NCBI GenBank assembly: GCA_031282385.1
Contig: JAITDV010000047.1
Location: forward strand, 1 to 10,853
DNA: 10,853 nucleotides
Direction of reading: 5' to 3'
Source: Planctomycetaceae bacterium
GTDB lineage: Bacteria > Planctomycetota > Planctomycetia > Pirellulales > Thermoguttaceae
Positions 1 through 9,600 of this stretch are shown one piece after another. The position numbers were made by a program, and so were the translations under genes. The number at the start of each line of letters is the position of its first letter. Positions within the stretch are counted from its first letter, which is position 1. The notes under the pieces were generated by a model that was not told the DNA's origin, searched no databases, and saw nothing but the letters and a program-made list of their open reading frames with translations.

Positions 1-71
1 AGGCGAATAAGGAGACGCCTCCTTCGGAGGCGAATATTCCCCTCCTTCGGAGGGGTCAGGGGTGGTCTCCT
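1..71. repeat. Nested GC-rich palindrome cluster (REP-like)
   Basis: This is a compact set of inverted repeats. A 7-bp outer stem (10-16 with 65-71, AGGAGAC/GTCTCCT) encloses two perfect hairpins: 17-31 (GCCTCC, loop TTC, GGAGGC) and 39-55 (CCCCTCC, loop TTC, GGAGGGG). Together they could fold as a three-way junction in single-stranded DNA or RNA. The 13-mer CCTCCTTCGGAGG occurs twice, at 18-30 and 41-53, and AGGCGAATA occurs at 1-9 and 28-36, so the block also has a duplication inside it. It is much more GC-rich than the surrounding DNA. The outer stem overlaps the start of the adjoining inverted-repeat arm, so the two may be one element. It resembles bacterial intergenic REP-type sequences, but I cannot name a family. 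There is no coding evidence. Confidence 0.75.
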
Positions 72-190
72 ACAGGTTAGCGAAAAGGTCTATTATCAAA
101 ATTAATTGACAAGGAGTCCGCTCAAACGAACTCGCCGCGAACAAGTTGGCTACCATTAAAACAACAAAAAGACTTTTTCAGGGACAACTA
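67..190 (-). repeat. Left arm of a 10.5-kb-spaced inverted repeat
   Basis: This stretch is the reverse complement of 10720-10853. Positions 67-119 match 10801-10853 without a mismatch over 53 bases. Positions 120-190 match 10720-10790 over 71 bases with three mismatches. The right arm carries ten extra bases (10791-10800) between the two blocks. The inner edge is sharp: similarity stops after the motif TAGTTGTCCCTG read on the minus strand. The outer edge is not resolved, because the right arm runs off the window. Both arms have a short open frame starting MVANLFAASSFE, but the ten-base difference shifts the frame and gives unrelated tails, so the element is probably non-coding. It is most likely a dispersed genomic repeat or a remnant of a mobile element. 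Confidence 0.85.
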
Positions 191-237
191 AATACATTAT
201 CAAATCTTATAAACGCAACAGAATAGTTTGGCTTGAA

Positions 238-3200
238 TCAGAACATGAATTGGTAACCGATGGCGGCGGTGTGGGCGTTCATGTATTTGCCGTAATTTGA
301 ATTATATTGTAGGTAAATCATTCGGTTTTTATCTTTGTTGAGGTATAGTTGCGTACCCAAATCTATATTTACAAAACTACGACCTAAGTTGTTGCCTATA
401 ATTCTGAAATTGCCGCCGCCTGCGTACGCGAACTCATGCGTAACTTCCGGCGCCTGATCGCCAACTAACAAATACGAATAACCCAACGTTACAGATAAAT
501 TACATCTGTGTCCCCAACAAGACCTACCATAATCCAACCTCAAACCGCCGCGACCAAAAAATTGTAACCAATCCGAATTATGATACCGCAACACAACTTG
601 TCTCATCACATCTCCATCATAATTCTCCAAACCGGCATTCTGTTTTACAAAACTCATATCCAACGCCAGATGAGGTCTCAACATCATTCCATACCATTTG
701 AACGGTCGTGCTAATTGAATACTACCTGACGCACTGTTGCCTTTGTATGTTGAACTCAAAGTCGGATTTTGATTTAGTATAGGAATACTACGCCGTAATC
801 GATAATGTTGCGCACCAACTCCAAGCCACGATTTGAACTCATACGTCGAATAAATACGCGCTGCCGAATGAAAACCAACAAGATAATCATCCATAACAAC
901 ACGACCGCCCCGTTGATCAAGTTTCGGTTGAGAATAAGAAAACACCGCCCCAAACGCCGAATCACTCAAAATCCCAAAATTATAAACCGGCGGTAATGCA
1001 CGATCATAACCCGCCATCAATGAAATTCGTTGTGTTGCCATTGATGAGCAATTATGATCATCGTCAATACTTTGATAATCGAAGTATGAAGTTGCCCATA
1101 GCGCATTTTTTTGTAATTGCGGGCAAGCAGAATTTTGTGTACCGAAATAAACTTTGTGTCCGGCGTCACTCCAATTCACGCGATCAAATCCAAAACGCCA
1201 CGCAGACCGCAACGGCATATAAAACGACGAAGCCTTGATTTCGCCGCTCAATAACCGCTCCGCATCACGCAACTCGTCATCGTTCATAAGCCAAAACCAA
1301 TCCAATATCGGCAACCATTTATCGTTATTTTGATCGTTATAAATATTGTTCAACGCCTTGCCAACTCCATGTTGATTGAAGTTGCGGGCAACTTCGGTAA
1401 ACGGTTGCATATTGCGATCTGTGACAAGCATATTCATTTGATTCTCTTTCAATAAAGCCGGATTTTTAAACCAACGATATGGATACAAATGCAGCCGTTC
1501 ATATTGACCGTCAATTTTTTCTGTTATCCGCATGAAATCTACTTTAATTTTGTCCGAATAATAACCGGTTTGCGGTCTGAAATAAATATCGCCTGCGAGA
1601 TTCGCGCTGCCTTCAATTACTATCAAATCACGTCCTTGATAATAATCGTTATTTGCGTAACCGAAATTATCGCCGCCGTTGGGATACGCAGTTTGTTTTG
1701 ACGGATCTGAACGGTAATTTTGATCGCCGTGAATATCAAAATCAATTATTGTTGTTGCGTTCGATTGGTGAGTGAATGTGTTATTTTTTAATTCGATTCG
1801 TCCGAAATTTTCATGGTCAATTATATTTTTTGACGGTAAATATAAATGGTACGAACCGAATCCCGGCGTAAGAATTGAACCTGTATTAAAAATATTTTCG
1901 CCGATATGAATTTTCAAATTACCTTGCAATACAGCGTTGTTTCGGAACGTCAATGAATTCATCTGCAAAACGCCGGACAAATCTGTGCCGTCAATCAATC
2001 CTACATCGTCGAATTTGTTCGTATCAACATTACCGTCATTATCAATGTCTCCATTAACGGCGTCTCTTGCACCGATGATAATTGAGTTATCAACAAAACT
2101 ATCACCTTTGCCAAGCGTAATTTTCGGCGTGTAATTTGACGGTTCGCCTGATGCCGTTTTCGTTTCATCAAATTCAATAATTGCGCCGTTTGAAATATTC
2201 ATTGCACCTTCACCAATTGACTTGAGTGAATCTCTGCCGCCGGATGGTTCTAAAAAACCAACATGTTTATTATTTGTTTGTTTGATTTCATCATCTCGAC
2301 CGTGGATATAAATATGAGTTGTGTCTTTATTGAGAAATTCAGATTCGACGATGTAATCTTTGTCTTTTGCGTTTGGATTTTGACCTTTTACGATGATGAA
2401 ATTTTCGCTTTTTGTTTTGTCAATAAATTCACCAAGCCCCGCAACATTCAAAACGCCTTTACCGGTATTGACTGAATCAGAATCAATTCCGATTCCGATT
2501 GAACCTGTTTTTAGAATTGCGCCGTAGTTAATGTTAACAATACCTTCACCGATATAACCGATATAAAAAGTTCCGGTATTATTCCAAGTTGTTGGTTTTT
2601 TGATGATTTTGTCAGGGGTGTAAATGTCGTCCATTTGATAAATTCCTGCAAGATTAAGTTTACCGTTAGCTCCGGCATTTGCGCCGATAATTACTTCGCC
2701 GCTTTCAACATCATTACCGCTTGTGATATTTACTGCGGCGGTTCCGCTTTCGCCGATTATGATTGTTCCGTTTTCGTAATCTGATGTTGGCGAGGTCAAT
2801 GTGTTAATGAATTTCGGCATTGTGTTTGTTGCGTCCCATTTTGAATTAACGCCGGTCACATTTACGGCAACATTATCGTTTATGTTATAAGCCAAAATAT
2901 CCGCTCTGCCTGAGCTGTAAGTTCCGTAATAATTGAGAATCGTTTCACCCTGCAATTGAATACCGCCGTTTGCAATCATTGTGCTGCCAATAATTGTTAC
3001 CGTCGATGATTGATTTGCGTTGAAGTAAAAATTTGAATCCGTTTGTAAATTATAGATTGCAAGATCGATTACCAAATCGCCGTCATCCACAAGTTGAAAT
3101 TGCATTGTGCCTGGTATGAAAATGTTGTCTTCAAGTTGTATCCATTTCTTTAACTCTGCGCTGTAGGACAAAACTTTACTCAACTCATTGTCGTCATCAA

Positions 3201-3474
3201 CTCCATATACAGAATAACCGTAGTTTTGCGACGGAGTTGTTGGAGCCGGAGAATTGTACAGCGGTGTAGTTTCACCTGCCAATAATTCTCTATTGTTTTC
3301 CAATAAACTTACCAACATTACAATCAACAACATTGAAATTATGATCGTAATTATCTTCTGTAATTGATGATACCGAACACTTTTTATAATTCGGTAAAAC
3401 AAAGACATCAAAACGGACTTTACTGAAAACTCAAGTGTGAGCAGTTGAAAATATTTTTTGAATTTAGGTTTCAT
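238..3474 (-). CDS. Autotransporter-type surface protein, 1078 aa
   Basis: Predicted type Va autotransporter: a passenger displayed outside the cell by its own outer-membrane barrel. Residues 1-40 form a long basic extension. Residues 41-58 are strongly hydrophobic, with a possible signal cleavage near L65-A66-G67. A Pro/Thr-rich linker follows (70-83). Residues 85-690 are a Gly/Asn-rich passenger with short strand-like units such as GEGIVNINYGAIL and GEGAMNISNGAII. Residues 533-632 resemble the conserved end of autotransporter passengers (SILTPGFG, then DLIVIEGSANLAGDI). Residues 703-750 hold the pre-barrel helix with LLSGEIKASS. From about 785 to the end is a beta-barrel closing in YQFMF, the terminal aromatic expected for BAM recognition. 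There is no enzyme motif, so the ligand is unknown. The ATG at 3474 lacks a Shine-Dalgarno; M23 is an alternative that would give a more normal signal peptide. The gene lies 174 bases downstream of the larger paralogue on the same strand. Confidence 0.85.
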   Translation of the reverse strand: MKPKFKKYFQLLTLEFSVKSVLMSLFYRIIKSVRYHQLQKIITIIISMLLIVMLVSLLENNRELLAGETTPLYNSPAPTTPSQNYGYSVYGVDDDNELSKVLSYSAELKKWIQLEDNIFIPGTMQFQLVDDGDLVIDLAIYNLQTDSNFYFNANQSSTVTIIGSTMIANGGIQLQGETILNYYGTYSSGRADILAYNINDNVAVNVTGVNSKWDATNTMPKFINTLTSPTSDYENGTIIIGESGTAAVNITSGNDVESGEVIIGANAGANGKLNLAGIYQMDDIYTPDKIIKKPTTWNNTGTFYIGYIGEGIVNINYGAILKTGSIGIGIDSDSVNTGKGVLNVAGLGEFIDKTKSENFIIVKGQNPNAKDKDYIVESEFLNKDTTHIYIHGRDDEIKQTNNKHVGFLEPSGGRDSLKSIGEGAMNISNGAIIEFDETKTASGEPSNYTPKITLGKGDSFVDNSIIIGARDAVNGDIDNDGNVDTNKFDDVGLIDGTDLSGVLQMNSLTFRNNAVLQGNLKIHIGENIFNTGSILTPGFGSYHLYLPSKNIIDHENFGRIELKNNTFTHQSNATTIIDFDIHGDQNYRSDPSKQTAYPNGGDNFGYANNDYYQGRDLIVIEGSANLAGDIYFRPQTGYYSDKIKVDFMRITEKIDGQYERLHLYPYRWFKNPALLKENQMNMLVTDRNMQPFTEVARNFNQHGVGKALNNIYNDQNNDKWLPILDWFWLMNDDELRDAERLLSGEIKASSFYMPLRSAWRFGFDRVNWSDAGHKVYFGTQNSACPQLQKNALWATSYFDYQSIDDDHNCSSMATQRISLMAGYDRALPPVYNFGILSDSAFGAVFSYSQPKLDQRGGRVVMDDYLVGFHSAARIYSTYEFKSWLGVGAQHYRLRRSIPILNQNPTLSSTYKGNSASGSIQLARPFKWYGMMLRPHLALDMSFVKQNAGLENYDGDVMRQVVLRYHNSDWLQFFGRGGLRLDYGRSCWGHRCNLSVTLGYSYLLVGDQAPEVTHEFAYAGGGNFRIIGNNLGRSFVNIDLGTQLYLNKDKNRMIYLQYNSNYGKYMNAHTAAIGYQFMF
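2005..2055 (-). other. DxDxDG calcium-loop-like motif in the 1078-aa protein
   Basis: Residues 474-490 of the smaller autotransporter contain the string DIDNDGNVD followed by a DD pair. Acidic residues at 476, 478 and 480, a glycine at 481 and a hydrophobic residue at 483 match the first eight positions of an EF-hand or dockerin-type calcium loop. Position 12 is lysine instead of the usual Glu/Asp, so the match is incomplete. I see no second loop, which a true dockerin would have. It may be a single calcium-binding turn within the passenger, or chance in an Asp/Asn-rich stretch. Confidence 0.35.
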
Positions 3475-3648
3475 GTTAAAACAATTGGGTTATGAGTTAC
3501 GTTTACACTAAATTTAAACTGTGAATAGTTTCAAACATTCCATTGAAATATTACAAATTTTTTAACTTGCCGAAATGGAATTTTGAAGACATGACAAAAA
3601 TACGAAATGAACACTAACTTTAAAAATGACAATTCAAGTATGAACGAT
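3475..3648 (-). promoter_or_regulatory. Intergenic gap with dyad motif upstream of the smaller gene
   Basis: This is an AT-rich gap between the stop of the larger gene and the start of the smaller one. Positions 3516-3531 read AAAcTGTgaATAgTTT on the plus strand. This differs at one dyad position from the AAAnTGTnnACAnTTT motif found in the repeats upstream of the larger gene. The surrounding 24 bases (3512-3535) also align with the tail of those repeats with three differences. The motif sits about 40 bases before the ATG, where an operator or promoter element could act. I see no convincing intrinsic terminator for the upstream gene and no clear -35/-10 pair, so both readthrough and independent transcription remain possible. 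Confidence 0.45.
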
Positions 3649-6600
3649 TTAAAATTTATATTGGTATCCTAATTGTGCGGATTGTGTTGTAATATTTTTT
3701 CCGAACAACGCCTGATAATTTATCATGACAAATTGATTTTTCTTCTTTCCGAAATACCATTCCGCTCCGCAATTCAGATTCAAAAAATCGTTGCCGACGT
3801 CAACACTTCTGATGTTGAAACTTTTATTATCGACTTGAAATTTATTATCAACATTTGAATAATGTCTGCCTCCCATTTGGAAATTGTATGACAAACCTGC
3901 GTTCAGATTGATGTGATCTCCGTTGCGTTCAAACATTATTCCTGTTCTGCCGTAAACGCGGACGAGAGCGGCGGACAAAAAATCAAGTTGCACAAAATCC
4001 GAACCTCTGAAATCACCTTTTTCCGATGCGGAATTTTGCCAGACCGAAATCAAATCCAACGCAGTATATGGACGAATCATGTATTGATTGCAACTTCCTA
4101 GGATAAACGGACGGGCAATTTCAGTATTAGCATAAAGAGCATAACCGTTAAATTTACTACGCAAATTGCCGTTGTAATTTTCGTTGTTGTAATGATAATG
4201 TCCGTCGGCGGGATTTGTTGACGGTGATCCGTCCGGCGTGTCCCATAACCAATCGTAATAAGCAAGACCGCTGCTCAAAGTACGTTTCGTTTTATAGTTT
4301 TCAATTCCCATACCGAGAAAATTTCGCCATTCAAAAACTCTGTGAATTTTTTTGCCGTGATAAAGACCGATGTTGAAATCATCAACTTTGACTTCAGATA
4401 AAAAAGCATCAAGTTCACCTTTGACGAATGCACATTGTAAACCGAAATATTGATTGCCGTCCGATGTCGGTTTATCGAATCCAAACACTACGCCGTTTCG
4501 GTTCAAGTTGAAAGCGCCGGCATTGCCGTCTGAATCGTATTCACTTTGATCGTAAATATAGTTGCCCCAAAGCCGCAAATCTTTTTTGCATTTGTCCCAA
4601 TACTTTCTTAACTTGCCGCAATATGAATCGCAACACTTAAAATTATTCGCCATCTCTGTCATCTTGCATGGATCGATTTGCTCAACTTTATCGTAACCGT
4701 GATTGTGCGATTTATTAAGACAGGGTTTGAAATCAAAACGGTTTTGATTGTACGTCCACGGATTTTGCAATGGTAAAAGCAATGAGTGAGCGTGAATTTC
4801 TCCAGACAAAGTACGATACGCATCCAAAAATTCTGAATCGTCAAGATACCAAAAATAACGTAGAACCGGTAACCATCTTCTATAACGTTTATTATAAATG
4901 TCATCTAAAGCGCGTCCGGTTGATTTTTCGTTGTAAGAATGTCCGGATTCTTCAAACGGATTCTTTTTACGTTTCATTGAAATCCACAAAGAGTCATTGC
5001 CGTCTGCATCGCGTCTAATTTCCTGATGCGGGTCTTCAAAAAATCGCCAAGGTACAATCTCCAATTTGTCAAATTGCCGTGTTATTCTACCAGGTACAAA
5101 TTGATTGTTTTTATCATCGCCTTCCGTTTTTACTACTTGGAAGCTGGGTTCATCGACAAAATAACGTGTTAAACGCGCGTGGATTTTAAGCGTTCCTGAT
5201 AAGGTCGCAATAATATCGGCTGTGCTAGTTGATGAATCACCACGTTTGACAACAATCATATCGTTCAATTGATTCGTCTCTGCCCCCGGAGCCAAAGGAT
5301 CATTTGGAACACGCCACCCCGAATTTACATCAAAAAATGTAGTAACATTGCCAACAAGCGTAAGACGATCACCAAATGTTAATGTTCCATACCGTTCATA
5401 ATATTCGTGTCTAATTTCCCAACCATAATAAAGACCGGGATCAATTTGTGTTGCCGTAGGTTTAGAAACGATTGTTTCAAATTTGCCGCCAATAGACGCG
5501 TAAACGGGATCGTACATTGAGTCGGCGTATGTTGAGTCGTATAGAAATGTAACGCCGTTTTCAGCTGTGATTGTCCCGCTACCTTCAACGCGCGCGTTTA
5601 CAACTTTATTGCTGTATTTTCTTGAGTCGAGAATTGAACCGTCGTCAAGATGCAAAAGTGAATTGTGGCTTATGAGAGACATTCCATTCAAGGTGATATT
5701 TCCTTCGTTGTGTAATTGTAACAACGCTTGATTGCTGACGGATAATCCGCCCGAACCTTTGATGTCATTGATTGAATAATCGTAACCTGCAGTGCCGAGT
5801 TGCGTATCTTTGTAAATATGCAACTCCGACGCTTTGCCCATAACACTAACATCTCCGCGTGCATCTTCACTGTAACCGGCGTAGATTCCATACGTTTCTC
5901 CATAAGCACCGTTATTTATTCTGATGGTTGCTTCACCGCCTTTAACGTAGTCGCCAGTGTCTCCGAGAATGGTTGCTTTATGACTGATCCATGTTGAACG
6001 ATTTCCGTCATCATAAGGTGTAACGTAGTTTGGAATGTTGGCAGCAGTTGCGCTGTTCGGAGCGGCACGGCTGCTTCCGCCGTTACCGAATACGTAAAGC
6101 GAACCTACACCAGCATAAACATAATCAACAGTATCAGAACTGTCTATCCTCGAATTTAATTTTGTGTGTCCGTCTATTTCAAGTAATCCTCCGTTAAGAA
6201 CACGGACAAAACCTTTACCTTCACGACCGATTATCAAATCGCCGTTTTGATCATTTGTACCTCCAACGATTTCTTTTATGTGCAATGTTGAACGATAACC
6301 TTGTCGTCCGGTTGATCCATTGAATCCGTAATGATTGTCAATCAACACATAACCAATACTATCCAAATCCAAACCGTCACGGCTTCGCGCTGCAATAACT
6401 CCGCTGTTTGCAACAACAACTCCGCCATCTGTGATTGCAAGTCCCGGCGCGTTTCCTTCGTAATTTTTATTGTTGCGCAAATTCATATTCGGCGAATCAA
6501 ACCACCATTCGTTTGATGGATTTGTCAAGTTGTATGGTTCTACACGGTATCCGCGATCTACAGTATTCGGGTTTGTTGCAATTGCGGGATCGTAACGGTT

Positions 6601-9600
6601 TTCGTTGAAGTAGCCGCCTGCATTGCCCCAATTACCAACCGTCAATCTGTGATCGATTTCAAGTTTTGTTCCTGCACCATCAATTTGAACCTGTGCATTC
6701 GTATCAGCTCCATCAGCAATCACTACACTTCCGCCAACATGTCCCGCCGCTCGATCATAAACAAACAATTGACCATCGCTGCCGGTAAGTTTTGCAATTA
6801 TCAAATCACTTGCGGCATCAATTTTTGACCCGTTATTTAGAACACGTACAGTTGCAATACTGCCGTCATCGTTGGCGATAATTATGTTGCCGTTAGTGGT
6901 ATTTTTTGTTTCGAGCAAACCGCCGTTAATAATTCTCACGTATGCTTCACCATTGTCAGCAATCGTCAAATCAGCGTCGGTAATAGTCCATTTTGTTGCT
7001 TCTGCCGCAGCGTCTTTGCCGTCAATCACAACGTAAGCGTAACTATTTTCAGCGGTCGCAACGTTACCGGATTGAGAAGAAACAACTGCATTGCGTGTGA
7101 TTAAAAGTCCAGGCGCGTTATCATTCACGCCGCCTGCTGTATTCAAATCCGACAACGTATTCAAAGAATCAAACCATTTTTCGTTATAAGACGGATCAGC
7201 GAAATTATCGTTGTTTGGCTTATTATCAGAAATATACTTGTATTTGTTTCCGGCGTAACCTTCATTCGCAACAGTTAAAAGACCATTGACAACAATCATC
7301 GAATCTGTCCCGTCAACATGTACTCGCCCAAAAGTTTTATTTGTGTCGGCAATTGTCATATTTGCGTTACTGCCTTTACCGACTTCAACTTTACCTTTAT
7401 CGTAAACGTAAAGATTACTTTCTGCCGTGTCGCCGTCATTAATTCCTCTTGCAACAATCAGGTTACCTGTTGTTTCGAGAGTTGCGTTGTTTGAGCCTTG
7501 CGAACCATTGATGCGAACAGTAACTTCTGTTCCTGCACCGCTTGCAATAACCGCTTGACCGCCGACAGATACCAACGAACCATTTGTGATTCGCATGTAT
7601 GCGTCATCTAAATTATCGTTTGTGCGATCTGAAACACCCATTGTCAAATCGGAATCAATATTCCAAGTTGATATTGTTACGGCGTCTTTGCTGTCGAGTA
7701 AAATATATGCGTAGCTTTCGATCTGATTGGCAACTTTTGCTCCAATAGCTCCGCGAACTTTTACTATGCCGCCTGAAGTAATAGCAAGTCCAGACGCATT
7801 TTCTTTGTATATTATCCAATTAGAATCGATAGGTCGTAAGTTAAGATTCGGCGAATCAAACCAAATTATCGGGTCTTTGTAGAAACCTCCGCCTAGTGAA
7901 TTTTCACCGAAAGCGGTTTTGCCGCCGTTGTTGAAATAATCGGCATAATTGGGATCGTGCGTACCTTCAGGATAATAAACATAACGTCCTCCCGCATTGC
8001 CCCTGTCTGCAACAATCATGTTACCCGCAATATCAATAACACTTCCAGCACCGTCAACTTGATCACTGCCGTAGCTGTTGACATCGTTGGCAATAATATG
8101 ATCACCGGCAATATTTACTTTTGCATTTGTGAATACTCTTAGAGTACCTATTCCGGAATCGCCGGTTATTAGGTTGTCTGGATTTCCTGTATTGCCGATT
8201 GCCCATGTTGCGTTATCGTAAACAGAAACTTTTCCGTCGGCGGTTGAGTCTTGACCAATAATTGCCGCGTTATTTGCTGCGGCATTTTGATCGTCGGTTA
8301 TCCATTGCGTACCATTACCAAAAATATTCGCAACAGCATTGCCCGACACTCCAACAACTGCTTTATGATCCTTGTGAACACCGCCGGATTGTTCTACATA
8401 ACCTCGACTGCCGTTATTTACACCGATGAAAGAGTTATTATTTATCCATGTTCCGCCGCTTTGATTGACAACTCCGATTCCGTTCAGACCAATATTTATG
8501 CTTTGATTTACCGCATTCCATACGCTTGTACCTTTGATATTGACAACACCGTTACCATTTACGGCGCTTGCAATATTTACCATATTATTTGCATTCCATG
8601 TACCGTTCACAATATCAACGGTACCAGTTTTATTGGTTCCTGTATCTCCGATATTGGCAATATCGCTTGTCGTCCATATTACTCCGGCGCCGTTTAGTTG
8701 TATTGTACCGTTGTGATCGTTGTTGGCGATATTTGCAGTAGTTGAGTTAACATTTCCGGCATTCACAATAAAGTTACCATCGCCGTCAGTTACTCCAATA
8801 AACAATGAACCTGTATTAAAGTTTGTAATATTACTTGTTGTAGTGCCTGAGATTGTTGTGCTTGTTGCGTTGGTGTTACCATTGCCGTTGATGTTGAATA
8901 TATTTCTTGCGGTCAAAGTACCTGCATTCCATGTTGATCCGGTGTTTACGGTTGCGTTGAATCCATTGAGTGAACCTACAATCGTGTTGGTTGAAGTATA
9001 TTGTACGGAGTTTACATTGCCGATTATAAAAGTTCCGTTGTTGCCGCTAAATGTTGTCGAGTTTAGATAAAACGTACCTGCAGGACTCGCATAATCTAAC
9101 ACAAGTGTTCCTTCGTTGTTTTTATTCATTGTTGTAATTGTAAGTCGGTTTGAAGAAGTACCAATACCGTTGAGTTTATTCAGCAATGTTACAGTATGTC
9201 CGGCGTTGATATTCAAGTCGCCGCCAGCTGATGTAGTCAAAGCTCCATAATTCCAACCGCTTCTGTAATTGTATGAAACACCGGCAATAGAGCTGGAACC
9301 CGGATTGTGAGTATAATCTCCCTTGACGTCAGTACACAATTCTACAATTCCGCCGACGAGGTTGTTAGTTCCAAGATCGGTAATTAAATTTGCAATGTTA
9401 GCAAAATAGTTGTAGCCATAGTTATAGCCGGAGTACGCATTGCCGATACCGTCTATCCAGTTATTCCAATTTCCCCACGAGCTGCCGGAATAATATTGCC
9501 AACGGTATTGTTGTTCGTTGACGTGGATAACTTGTTGCTGCGCGAAAGTTTTGTTATAAACGGTAAACGAACCAAAAATTGTAATAATAACAATTAACCA

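Noticed and set aside
163..178. Rho-independent terminator for the smaller gene at AAAAAGACTTTTT
   Set aside because: The two halves are separated by a single base, so a normal hairpin loop cannot form. The sequence belongs to the inverted-repeat arm, and the equivalent bases in the right arm have lost the symmetry.
8251..9070. Plus-strand open frames of 148 and 116 codons opposite the larger gene
   Set aside because: They lie antisense to the Asn/Thr/Gly-rich repeat region of the larger autotransporter, whose codon composition leaves long open frames on the other strand. There is no family resemblance and no start context.
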